Below, one piece after another: positions 46,580 to 54,546 of a stretch of 64,000 nt of DNA; the first letter of the stretch is position 1, and the number at the start of each line of letters is the position of its first letter. The stretch is taken from NCBI RefSeq assembly GCF_002101815.1, contig NZ_LQPM01000007.1:62001-126000 (forward strand), written 5' to 3'. The stretch comes from Mycobacterium paraense (GTDB lineage Bacteria > Actinomycetota > Actinomycetes > Mycobacteriales > Mycobacteriaceae). The translations under genes were made by a program, and so were the position numbers. The notes below the pieces were generated by a model, which did not search any database, was not told the origin of the DNA, and saw only the letters and a program-made list of their open reading frames with translations.

Positions 46580-47947
46580 ATGGTGCGCTGCCTGGTCACC
46601 GGGGCGACCGGCTACATCGGTGCCCGGCTGGCGCCCCGACTGCTCGACGAGGGCCACGAGGTGCGCGCCCTGGCGCGGAACCCGGACAAGCTGGCCGACG
46701 TGCCGTGGCGCGAGCGGGCGCAGGTGGCGCGCGGCGACCTCGCCGACGTCGAGTCGCTGACCGCCGCGTTCGACGGGATTGACGTCGTCTACTACCTGGT
46801 GCACTCGATGGGTGCCGCCAAGGATTTCGCCACCGAGGAAGACCGCGCCGTGCGCAACGTGGTGACCGCCGCGCGCAGCACCGGGGTGCGGCGGGTGGTG
46901 TATCTGAGCGGGCTGCATCCCGAGGGCGCCAAGCTGTCCGAGCACCTGGAATCGCGCGCGGCCGTCGGCGAGGCCCTCATCGGCTCCGGCATCGAGACGG
47001 TGGTGTTGCAGGCCGGGGTGGTCGTCGGGTCGGGTTCCGCGTCGTTCGAGCTGATCCGCCACCTCACCGACCGGTTGCCGGTGATGACCACGCCGAAGTG
47101 GGTGCACAACAAAATTCAGCCGATCGCGGTGCGCGACGTGCTGCATTACCTGGTCGCCGCGGCGACCGCGCCGGTGCCGGGATCGCGGACGTGGGACATC
47201 GGCGGGCCCGACGTGCTCGAGTACGGCGACATGATGCGCGTCTACGCCGACGTCGCCGGGCTGGGGCGGCGCTATCTGATCGTGCTGCCATTCCTGACCC
47301 CGACGATCGCCAGCCTCTGGATCGGGGCCGTCACGCCGATCCCGCCCGGGCTGGCGCGCCCGCTGATCGAATCGCTGGAATGCGATGCGGTGATGCGCAA
47401 TTCGGACATCGACGGCATTGTCGAGCCGCCCGCCGGCGGCCTGACGGGCTACCGCCGCGCCGTCGAACTCGCGCTCGACCGCGCGACGCGCGGCCTGACC
47501 AAGGCCACCTGGGACTCCCTGGGCTCGGACCCGGCCGAGCCGCTGCCCAGCGACCCGCGCTGGGCCGGCGAGATCATCCACTCCGATGTGCGGACCGCCG
47601 AAACCACCGCGGAACCCGCCGACGTGTGGCGGGCGGCCGAGGCCGGGGTCGCCCGAAGCCGCCTGTTCAGGGGCTGGGTCGTCGAGGAGCGCGCCCCCGG
47701 CAGCGCGCTGCGACTGCGCTCCGCGCCGGGCTCGGTGGGCCAGGGGTGGCTCGAGATCGGCGTCGCGCCGCGCGCCGCCGGGGGCGCCCGATACACGCAG
47801 CGGGCGACCTTCGTGCCGTGCGGCCTTCCCGGGCGGCTGTACTGGGTTGCGTTGCGGCCCTTGCTCACCGCCGCGCTGCGCGCCCTGGCGCGCGACGCCG
47901 CGCGGGGCGTCAGACGCCGAACAACGGGGGCAGTGCGAGCACCATGA
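46580..47947 (+). CDS. NAD(P)H-binding SDR fused to DUF2867-like domain
   Basis: A 455-residue protein. Residues 1 to about 300 are an extended/atypical SDR with the GATGYIGARLAPRLLDEGH NAD(P) site and a VVYYLVHSMGAAKDF segment. Residues about 300-455 form a DUF2867-like beta-rich domain (LRLRSAPGSVGQGWLEIGV). GGAGGG lies five bases before ATG 46580, a good ribosome site. A shorter relative without the second domain lies at 48629-49774. The last 38 bases overlap the convergent CPBP gene. Confidence 0.85.
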   Translation: MVRCLVTGATGYIGARLAPRLLDEGHEVRALARNPDKLADVPWRERAQVARGDLADVESLTAAFDGIDVVYYLVHSMGAAKDFATEEDRAVRNVVTAARSTGVRRVVYLSGLHPEGAKLSEHLESRAAVGEALIGSGIETVVLQAGVVVGSGSASFELIRHLTDRLPVMTTPKWVHNKIQPIAVRDVLHYLVAAATAPVPGSRTWDIGGPDVLEYGDMMRVYADVAGLGRRYLIVLPFLTPTIASLWIGAVTPIPPGLARPLIESLECDAVMRNSDIDGIVEPPAGGLTGYRRAVELALDRATRGLTKATWDSLGSDPAEPLPSDPRWAGEIIHSDVRTAETTAEPADVWRAAEAGVARSRLFRGWVVEERAPGSALRLRSAPGSVGQGWLEIGVAPRAAGGARYTQRATFVPCGLPGRLYWVALRPLLTAALRALARDAARGVRRRTTGAVRAP

Positions 47948-48632
47948 TCAGGCCCCACACGAAGTGGGTCAGCACCGGCGCCAGCACCCCGCCGCTGGCG
48001 CGGCGTTCCAGCGCGCACACCGTCCCGAGGATCACCGCGGCGAACCCCAGCATCGGGTTGCCGCTGGCCAGGGTGGCGCAGATGTACAGCAGCGTCGAGA
48101 TCGCCACCGGGCGGTGCCGGCCCAGCGCGGTGTAGAGCGCGCCGCGAAAAAAGATCTCCTCGGCGATGCCGTTGATCAGGGTGATCGCCACGATGAACGG
48201 CAGGTACCCGTGGTGGGCGAACAGCAGCACCCGGGTGATCAGGGCGGCCACGGGCGGTATCTCCCGGGCGATCAGCCCGCCCACCAGGAACGCCCCGCCG
48301 AGCAGCAGCCCGACGGTGGTCCCGGTGATCACCGGCCGTTGGTTGCGGCCCCGCCAGCAGATGCCCCCCAGGTGCAGCGGGCCCGACAGGAACCCGCCGG
48401 CGATCCACACCGCCGCCAGCAGCAGGGTCCACCAGTAGAAGCTGGACTCGCCCGGGTGGCGGCGCAGCGAGAACCCGAGCACCGCGGCGCCGATCACCAG
48501 CGTGATGGCGACGACGACGCGGCGGCGGCGCACCACGCCGGGCGGTTCGTTATGTGGCACAGCGACATTGGTGATCGCGCGGCGCAATTCGGACGCGACG
48601 CTGGTGCGGTACGGCGCGGTCGACTGGCTCAT
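47910..48632 (-). CDS. CPBP-family intramembrane metalloprotease
   Basis: A 240-residue membrane protein with about six helices. The CPBP/Abi motif EExxxR is seen as AEEIFFRGAL, with HFVWG as the second metal-site histidine; these are typical of the CAAX/Abi family. Substrate unknown. ATG 48632 overlaps the stop of the upstream SDR gene as ATGA, and its end overlaps the convergent gene by 38 bases. A longer upstream frame is an artefact. Confidence 0.85.
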   Translation of the reverse strand: MSQSTAPYRTSVASELRRAITNVAVPHNEPPGVVRRRRVVVAITLVIGAAVLGFSLRRHPGESSFYWWTLLLAAVWIAGGFLSGPLHLGGICWRGRNQRPVITGTTVGLLLGGAFLVGGLIAREIPPVAALITRVLLFAHHGYLPFIVAITLINGIAEEIFFRGALYTALGRHRPVAISTLLYICATLASGNPMLGFAAVILGTVCALERRASGGVLAPVLTHFVWGLIMVLALPPLFGV

Positions 48633-49774
48633 GCCGGACGCACCTTCGCGTTCAGCGCGGACAGGATGTCCAGCCAGGTGCGCAGCGCCCCGGCGAGCGG
48701 GCCGGGCACGGTGTTGACCAGCCTCAGTGTGGGCCGGGCGACGCGTGGGGTGATCGCGCGTGCGAGGCGGCGGATCCGCAGGGCGTCGCCGCCGGCCCAG
48801 GAGGGATCGCTGTCGGCCAGGTCGTGCGGATCGGTCAGCGCGTTCACGGGCCGGGGCCGGCGCCTCGACCCGGCCAACGCCAGGGCGATCGCCTCCTCGA
48901 CGCCGAGGAGCCCCCCGGCCGGGTCGGGAACGCGCTCGCGCAGCCCGCTGGCCGACGCCACCATCGGATGGTCGAGCGACTCGACCAGGTCCGCGGCCAG
49001 GCCCGGGGGCACCGGCAGCGCGACGCCGGTGACCAGCGACGCCAGGGCGGTGTCGATCCTGCCGACCGGCACCGGGGCATGCCACCTGCCCGAGACGCGC
49101 GCGTACGTCTTGAGCAGGCCCCGGTAGCTGGTGGTGGTCGGGCCGGAAATGTCGTACGCCCCCGCCGGCACCCGTTCGCGGTCCGCCGCGGCGACGAGGT
49201 AGTGCAGCACGTCGCGGATGGAGATCGGGTCGATCGGGTTGTCCATCCAGCTTGGGATCGGGATGAGCGGGAACCGGTCCCCCACGTACCGCATCATCTC
49301 GAACGACGTCGACCCCGCGCCGATGATGATCGCCGCGCCCAACCACACCAGCTCGGGCCCGTCCTCGACGGTCAGGGCCTCGGCGACCTCAGCCCGGCTG
49401 GTCAGGTGTTCGGACAGCGCCTCGTCGGCGGGCACGAAGCCGCCCAGGTAGACGATGCGGCCCACCCCGGCGTCCCGTGCCGCCACCGCGAGGTTGTGGG
49501 CCGCGGCCTTGTCCGCGTCGCGAAAGCCGGGCTGGCCGATGGCGTGCACGAGGTAATACAGCACGTCGATCGGGCCCGCGGCGGCCAGGCCCGCCCGCAC
49601 CGACGCCGGATCGGACGCGTCGAGGGTGACAGGTGTGACGTCGTCGAACCAGCCTAAACGCTTGAGGCGCTCCGGGTTTCGGGTGGCGGTCACGACCTGA
49701 TGCCCATCCCCCAGCAGCGCAGTGACCAGGCGCGACCCGACATAGCCGGTGGCGCCGGTGACCAGAATCCGCAT
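48629..49774 (-). CDS. NAD(P)H-binding SDR-family protein
   Basis: A 381-residue atypical SDR: GATGYVGSRLVTALLGDGH is the NAD(P) site, VLYYLVHAIGQPGF and GRIVYLGGFVPADE are conserved family pieces. The last about 80 residues are an extra helical part (PSWAGGDALRIRRLARAI). It is a paralogue of the 46580 gene, without the DUF2867 domain. Cotranscribed with the CPBP protease through ATGA overlap, so a membrane-linked role is possible. Confidence 0.83.
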   Translation of the reverse strand: MRILVTGATGYVGSRLVTALLGDGHQVVTATRNPERLKRLGWFDDVTPVTLDASDPASVRAGLAAAGPIDVLYYLVHAIGQPGFRDADKAAAHNLAVAARDAGVGRIVYLGGFVPADEALSEHLTSRAEVAEALTVEDGPELVWLGAAIIIGAGSTSFEMMRYVGDRFPLIPIPSWMDNPIDPISIRDVLHYLVAAADRERVPAGAYDISGPTTTSYRGLLKTYARVSGRWHAPVPVGRIDTALASLVTGVALPVPPGLAADLVESLDHPMVASASGLRERVPDPAGGLLGVEEAIALALAGSRRRPRPVNALTDPHDLADSDPSWAGGDALRIRRLARAITPRVARPTLRLVNTVPGPLAGALRTWLDILSALNAKVRPA

Positions 49775-49830
49775 ACCCCGACACTAGCCAGACTTTTGAA
49801 CCGATGCGGCGGCCGCACCGTGACCCCCAC

Positions 49831-50919
49831 ATGGAGGAGATCACCGGGGGCGCTTCTACGCGCGTGCGCATCAACAAACAGACAGCGGACCCGTCCGTCG
49901 CGGGCGTGGCCGTTACATTCCCACCCAACCGCTATACGCAGGACGAAACCATCGGGGCGCTGACCGACTTCGCCGGTCCGGAGTTCCGGCGTTTTGCGCT
50001 CAGCACCGGGGTGGAGTTCAGGAACATCGCGCTGCCGCTCTCGCGGTACAGCAAGCTGAGCGGCTTCACCGAGGCGAACGACGCCTACATCGAAATCGCC
50101 CTCGACCTGGCCGAGCAGGCGATGCTCGACGCGCTCGACCAGGCCAACGTCGAGCCGTCGGAGGTCGACGCCGTCTTCTCGACGACGGTCACCGGGTTGT
50201 CCGTGCCGTCGCTGGAGGCGCGGCTGGCGACGCGGATCGGGCTGCGCCCGGACGTCAAACGCATCCCGTTGTTCGGCCTGGGTTGCGTGGCCGGCGCCGC
50301 GGGCATGGCGCGCGTGCACGACTACCTGCGCGCGTTCCCCAACGAGGTGGCGGCGCTGCTGGCGGTCGAGCTGTGCTCGCTGACCGTTCAGCGGCAGGAC
50401 AATTCGATCCCAAACCTGGTGGCTTCCAGCCTATTTGGCGACGGCGCCGGCGTCGTCATCGCGACCGGGGCGGACCGGGAAGCGGCCGGGCCCAAGGTGC
50501 TGGCCACCCGCAGCCGGACCTACCCCGACACCGAGGACGTGCTGGGCTGGAACATCGGCAGCAACGGGTTCGGGATCGTCCTGTCCGCCGAGATCTCGAC
50601 GCTCGTCGAGAAATTTGTGGGCGACGACATCCGCGCGTTCCTGGCCGACCACGGACTGACTATCACGGACGTGTCCACGTGGCTGTTGCACGCCGCGGGC
50701 CCGAAGGTGATCGACGCGGTCGAGGACGCGTTGGAGCTTCCGCCGGATGCGCTCGAGGTCACCAGAAACTCGTTGCGCAACAACGGAAACCTCTCGTCGG
50801 TTTCGGTACTTGATATACTGCACGCCACCATGGCCGACCCACCGTCGCCGGGTTCGATCGGGCTGATGATCGCGATGGGACCGGGCTTCTCCGCCGAATT
50901 CGTCCTGCTGAGCTGGTAG
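49831..50919 (+). CDS. Type III polyketide synthase (alkylresorcinol/pyrone synthase type)
   Basis: A 362-residue chalcone-synthase-fold enzyme. The catalytic triad is complete: Cys152 (FGLGCVAGAAG), His287 (WLLHAAGPKV) and Asn320 (LRNNGNLSS). Such enzymes elongate a fatty acyl-CoA with malonyl units to pyrones or resorcinols, in mycobacteria PKS10, PKS11 and PKS18. The following two genes encode a small methyltransferase and a flavin hydroxylase, the exact order of Streptomyces srsABC. ATG 49831 is chosen; ATG 49804 is an alternative. Confidence 0.9.
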   Translation: MEEITGGASTRVRINKQTADPSVAGVAVTFPPNRYTQDETIGALTDFAGPEFRRFALSTGVEFRNIALPLSRYSKLSGFTEANDAYIEIALDLAEQAMLDALDQANVEPSEVDAVFSTTVTGLSVPSLEARLATRIGLRPDVKRIPLFGLGCVAGAAGMARVHDYLRAFPNEVAALLAVELCSLTVQRQDNSIPNLVASSLFGDGAGVVIATGADREAAGPKVLATRSRTYPDTEDVLGWNIGSNGFGIVLSAEISTLVEKFVGDDIRAFLADHGLTITDVSTWLLHAAGPKVIDAVEDALELPPDALEVTRNSLRNNGNLSSVSVLDILHATMADPPSPGSIGLMIAMGPGFSAEFVLLSW

Positions 50920-50933
50920 GGCCGGATAGAGCT

Positions 50934-51437
50934 ATGTATTACCTGTTGATCCTCGCGGTCGCCATCGAACGCGTGGCCGAGCTGGTGGTGTCCAAGCGCA
51001 ACGCGCAATGGTCTTTCGCGCAGGGCGCCAAGGAATTTGGCCAGTCGCATTATCCGGTGATGGTCTTCCTGCACACCGCGCTGCTGCTCGGCTGCCTCAT
51101 CGAGCCGTGGGCGCTGCACCGGCCGTTCATCCCGTGGCTGGGCTGGCCGATGCTGGCCATCGCGGCGCTGAGCCAGGTGCTGCGCTGGTGGTGCATCACG
51201 ACACTGGGGCACCGGTGGAACACCCGGGTGATCGTGCTGCCGAGCGCGCCGTTGGTGCGCCAGGGCCCCTACCGGTGGCTGCACCACCCCAACTATGTCG
51301 CGGTGGTGGCCGAGGGCTTCGCGCTGCCGCTGGTGCACACGGCGTGGCTGACCGCGGCCATCTTCACGCTGGCCAACGCGATGCTGCTCGGCGTGCGCCT
51401 GCGAGTGGAGAACTCGGCCCTGGGCTACACGTCATGA
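50934..51437 (+). CDS. Isoprenylcysteine-carboxyl-methyltransferase-family membrane methyltransferase
   Basis: A 167-residue membrane protein of the ICMT/PEMT family: about four helices, then RWWCITTLGHRWNTRVIV and the SAM-binding GPYRWLHHPNYVAVV motif. In the srsABC type of operon this class methylates a phenolic hydroxyl of the alkylresorcinol. Membrane placement suits a lipid substrate. It begins 14 bases after the PKS stop and overlaps the next gene as ATGA. Confidence 0.87.
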   Translation: MYYLLILAVAIERVAELVVSKRNAQWSFAQGAKEFGQSHYPVMVFLHTALLLGCLIEPWALHRPFIPWLGWPMLAIAALSQVLRWWCITTLGHRWNTRVIVLPSAPLVRQGPYRWLHHPNYVAVVAEGFALPLVHTAWLTAAIFTLANAMLLGVRLRVENSALGYTS

Positions 51438-52447
51438 CTTACGACACCGACCTGCTGATCGTCGGCGGTGGCCCCGGGGGCCTGGCGACGGCGTTACACG
51501 CTCGGCGGCTTGGGCTTTCGGTGATCGTCGCCGAACCGCGTGAGGGCCCCATCGACAAGGCGTGCGGTGAGGGGCTGATGCCCGGCGGCCTGGCCGAGCT
51601 GACGTCGCTCGGGGTGGACCCCGCCGGCATGCCCTTTCGGGGCATCGCGTACGTGAGCGAGCAGCGCCGGGCCGAGGCGCTGTTTCGCGGCGGGCCGGGC
51701 CGCGGCGTGCGGCGCACCACGTTGCACGCGGCGCTGGAGGCGCGCGCCAAAGAGCAAGACACCGAATGGATTCGGGCGCGGGTGACCAGCGTCGAGCAGG
51801 ACGCGCACGGCGTGACGGCCGCCGGCGTGCGCGCGAAATGGTTGGTGGGCGCCGACGGGCTGCACTCGGCGGTGCGGCGCGCGGTCGGCGTCAAGTCGAC
51901 GGCCGGCACGCCGCGCCGCCACGGCGTGCGGTGGCACTTCAAGGTGCCGGTCTGGTCGGAGTTCGTCGAGGTGCACTGGTCGCGCTGGGGCGAGGCGTAC
52001 GTGACGCCCGTGGAGCCCGACCTGGTCGGCGTGGCGATCCTGTCCGGCGGGCGACCCGACCTGGCCTGGTTCCCGTGGCTGGCCGAACACCTGGAAGGCG
52101 CCGAGCGCGGGCACGCCCGCGGCTGCGGCCCACTGCGTCAGGTCGTGTCCCGCCGCGTGGCGGGCCGCGTGCTGCTGGTCGGCGACGCCGCCGGCTACGA
52201 GGACGCGCTGACCGGCGAGGGCATCAGCCTCGCGGTCAAGCAGGCGGCCGCGGCGGTCGACGCCATCGCCAGCGACGCGCCGTCGTCATACGAGGCCGCG
52301 TGGCACCGGGTCACCCGCAATTACCGGCTGCTCACCCGGGCGGTGGTGCTGGCCAGCGCGCCGGCGCTGGCGCGCCGCGCGATCGTGCCGGCGGCCGCGA
52401 CGCTGCCCGCCGTGTTCGGCCGGGCGGTGAACATCCTGGCGCACTAG
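51434..52447 (+). CDS. FAD-dependent aromatic hydroxylase (SrsC-like)
   Basis: A 337-residue group A flavin monooxygenase. The dinucleotide site is DLLIVGGGPGGLATALHARR; the DG motif is LVGADGLHSAVRR and the later GD motif is RVLLVGDAAGYEDALTGEG. In srsABC it hydroxylates the resorcinol to a hydroquinone-type product. ATG 51434 overlaps the ICMT stop, so the three genes form one translationally coupled operon. Substrate in mycobacteria is inferred only. Confidence 0.87.
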   Translation: MTYDTDLLIVGGGPGGLATALHARRLGLSVIVAEPREGPIDKACGEGLMPGGLAELTSLGVDPAGMPFRGIAYVSEQRRAEALFRGGPGRGVRRTTLHAALEARAKEQDTEWIRARVTSVEQDAHGVTAAGVRAKWLVGADGLHSAVRRAVGVKSTAGTPRRHGVRWHFKVPVWSEFVEVHWSRWGEAYVTPVEPDLVGVAILSGGRPDLAWFPWLAEHLEGAERGHARGCGPLRQVVSRRVAGRVLLVGDAAGYEDALTGEGISLAVKQAAAAVDAIASDAPSSYEAAWHRVTRNYRLLTRAVVLASAPALARRAIVPAAATLPAVFGRAVNILAH

Positions 52448-52465
52448 CGCGCCGACCGCGCGCCG

Positions 52466-53269
52466 CTAGCGCGCCCGCCAGACCGGTTCCCGCTTCTCGG
52501 CGAACGCCAGCGGCCCTTCCTTGGCGTCCTCGGAGCGGATCAGGGAACGCATTTCGTGCACGGTGCGCTCCCAGCCGGGCTCGTCGCCCACGATGACGCC
52601 GTCGTCGACCCCGTACGCGATCCGCTTGCTGGCCTGCACCGACAGCGGCGCGTTGACCGTGACCCGGGCGGCCAGGGCCAGCGCGGCGTCGAGCACCTCA
52701 CCCTCGCTGACGACCTGGTTGATCAGGCCCCATTTGAGGGCATCGGACGCGGTGATCGGCTCGCCGGTCACCAGCAGCTCCATCGCGACCTTGCGGGGCA
52801 GGTGGTCCATGATCCGGAAGACACCGCCCGCGGCGGCGATCAGCCCGCGTTTGACCTCCGGCAGGCCGAACTTGGCCCGCTCGTCGGCCACCACCAAATC
52901 GCTGGCCAGCGCGAGCTCGGTGCCACCGCCCAGCGCGGTGCCGTTGACCGCCGCGATCGTCGGCTTGTCGATGAAGTGATGCACGTAGCCGGCGAAGCCC
53001 CACTCGCCGTGATCCGGGTGATACAGGTTCTCCCGGCGCGAGATCGCCTTGAGGTCGGCGCCGGCGCAAAACGACTTGTCGCCCGCGCCGGTGATGACCA
53101 CCGCCCGCACCGCCGGGTCGTGCTGCGCCTGCTCCAGCGCGTCCCCGACGGCGATGCTGACGGCGGCGTTGACCGCGTTGCGGGCCTCCGGCCGGTTGAT
53201 GGTAATCACCATCACGTTGCCGCGAAGCTCGACGAGGGCTCCGGGCTGGCCGTCGTCCCCGTGGCTCAC
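52466..53269 (-). CDS. Enoyl-CoA hydratase (crotonase)
   Basis: A 267-residue crotonase. The oxyanion segment is GDKSFCAGADLKAI, and NGTALGGGTELALASD carries the first catalytic Glu; PEVKRGLIAAAGG carries the second Glu position, so a classical hydratase is expected. The C-terminal EDAKEGPLAFAEKR is typical. The GTG at 53269 overlaps the thiolase stop (GTGA). It completes beta-oxidation with the thiolase. Confidence 0.9.
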   Translation of the reverse strand: MSHGDDGQPGALVELRGNVMVITINRPEARNAVNAAVSIAVGDALEQAQHDPAVRAVVITGAGDKSFCAGADLKAISRRENLYHPDHGEWGFAGYVHHFIDKPTIAAVNGTALGGGTELALASDLVVADERAKFGLPEVKRGLIAAAGGVFRIMDHLPRKVAMELLVTGEPITASDALKWGLINQVVSEGEVLDAALALAARVTVNAPLSVQASKRIAYGVDDGVIVGDEPGWERTVHEMRSLIRSEDAKEGPLAFAEKREPVWRAR

Positions 53270-54411
53270 AGGAGTTCGACGATGGTGGCGTTGGCCTGGC
53301 CGCCGCCCTCGCACATCGTCTGCAGGCCGTAGCGGATGCCCTTGTCGCGCATGTGGTACAGCAGCGTGGTCATCAACCGCGCGCCCGAGCCGCCCAGCGG
53401 GTGGCCCAGCGCGATGGCGCCGCCGTTGGGGTTGAGCCTCTTCTCGTCGGCCCCAATGTCTTTCAGCCACGCCAGGGGAACCGGCGCGAACGCCTCGTTG
53501 ACCTCGTAGGCCCCGATGTCGCCGATCGAGAGGCCGGACTTTTTGAGCGCCTTCTGCGTCGCCGGGATGGGCGCGGTCAGCATGATCACCGGGTCGGCGC
53601 CGGCCAGTACCGCGGTGTGCACCTTGGCGATCGGCGTGAGGCCCAGTTCCTTGGCCTTCTCGGCCGACATGAACAGCAGTGCGGCCGAGCCGTCGGTGAT
53701 CTGCGAGGAGTTGCCGGCGTGGATGACGCCGTCCTCCTTGAACGCCGGCTTCAGTGACGCCATCTTCTCCATCGTGGTGCCCCGGCGGATGCCCTCGTCC
53801 TTGAGCACGACGTTGCCGTCCTGATCCTTCACGCCGACGATCTGGTCGTCGAATGCGCCCGAATCCTGTGCCGCCGCGGCCTTTTCGTGGGATCCCAGCG
53901 AGAACTCGTCGAGCGCGGAGCGGTCGAGGCCCCACTGCTCGGCGATCATCTCCGCGCCGAGGCCCTGGTTGGGCGTCTTGTGGTAGCGGTCCTTGAAGGC
54001 CTGCGGGTACGGGTTTCCGCCGTTGGCCAGCGACGAGCCCATGGGGGTGCGCGACATCGACTCGACACCGCCGGCGACGACGACGTCGTAGTGGCCGGCG
54101 ACCACACCCGCGGCGGCGAAGTGAATGGACTGCTGGCTCGACCCGCACTGGCGGTCGACGGTCACGCCGGGCACGGTCTCGGGCCAGCCGGCGGCCAGCA
54201 GCGCGGTGCGGCCGATGTCGAGGGCCTGCTCACCGGCCTGCATGACACAGCCCCAGATGACGTCGTCGACGATTCCCGGGTCGATACCGGCCTTGTCGAC
54301 CAGCCCGTTGAGGACCTGCGCGGACAGGTCGGCCGGGTGCACCCCGGCCAGCCCGCCGTTGCGCTTCCCGAGCGGTGAGCGGACGGCCTCGACGATGACG
54401 GCTTCAGCCAT
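53266..54411 (-). CDS. Acetyl-CoA acyltransferase (thiolase, FadA type)
   Basis: A 381-residue thiolase. The nucleophile Cys is in VDRQCGSSQQSIHFAA, the His in NEAFAPVPLAWL and the second Cys-His region in NGGAIALGHPLGGSGAR and QTMCEGGGQAN. The form is close to the mycobacterial FadA3/FadA6 group, degradative. Ribosome site GGAG lies nine bases from ATG 54411. The upstream inverted repeat matches the one upstream of the SDR gene at 44.5 kb. Confidence 0.92.
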   Translation of the reverse strand: MAEAVIVEAVRSPLGKRNGGLAGVHPADLSAQVLNGLVDKAGIDPGIVDDVIWGCVMQAGEQALDIGRTALLAAGWPETVPGVTVDRQCGSSQQSIHFAAAGVVAGHYDVVVAGGVESMSRTPMGSSLANGGNPYPQAFKDRYHKTPNQGLGAEMIAEQWGLDRSALDEFSLGSHEKAAAAQDSGAFDDQIVGVKDQDGNVVLKDEGIRRGTTMEKMASLKPAFKEDGVIHAGNSSQITDGSAALLFMSAEKAKELGLTPIAKVHTAVLAGADPVIMLTAPIPATQKALKKSGLSIGDIGAYEVNEAFAPVPLAWLKDIGADEKRLNPNGGAIALGHPLGGSGARLMTTLLYHMRDKGIRYGLQTMCEGGGQANATIVELL

Positions 54412-54451
54412 GGTGGTGTCTCCTTTGACGTGTGGGTCTTGCGTCGATTGT

Positions 54452-54465
54452 CAACCAAGGGGTTG
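54452..54465. promoter_or_regulatory. Inverted repeat CAACCA-N3-GGTTG upstream of the thiolase gene
   Basis: CAACC-AAGG-GGTTG lies 41 bases upstream of the thiolase ATG. It matches 11 of 14 positions of the repeat at 44502-44515 upstream of the SDR gene. A shared repressor of acyl-CoA catabolism is plausible; the regulator is not identified. Confidence 0.5.
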
Positions 54466-54546
54466 GACGGGCGAAGGCCGGGGTGCCACCGTCACGACGG
54501 GAGGCCACCGCGCGGACCGCGACTCACTCACGGGCCCGAGGCGAAG

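Noticed and set aside
45674..47581. A 635-codon minus-strand frame across the crotonase and SDR genes
   Set aside because: Spans two well-supported genes and the gap between them; composition is that of a shadow frame.
52443..52475. GC-rich CTAGCGCGCC copies between the flavin hydroxylase and crotonase genes as a terminator
   Set aside because: The two copies are direct repeats rather than pairing arms, so a stable symmetric hairpin is not supported.
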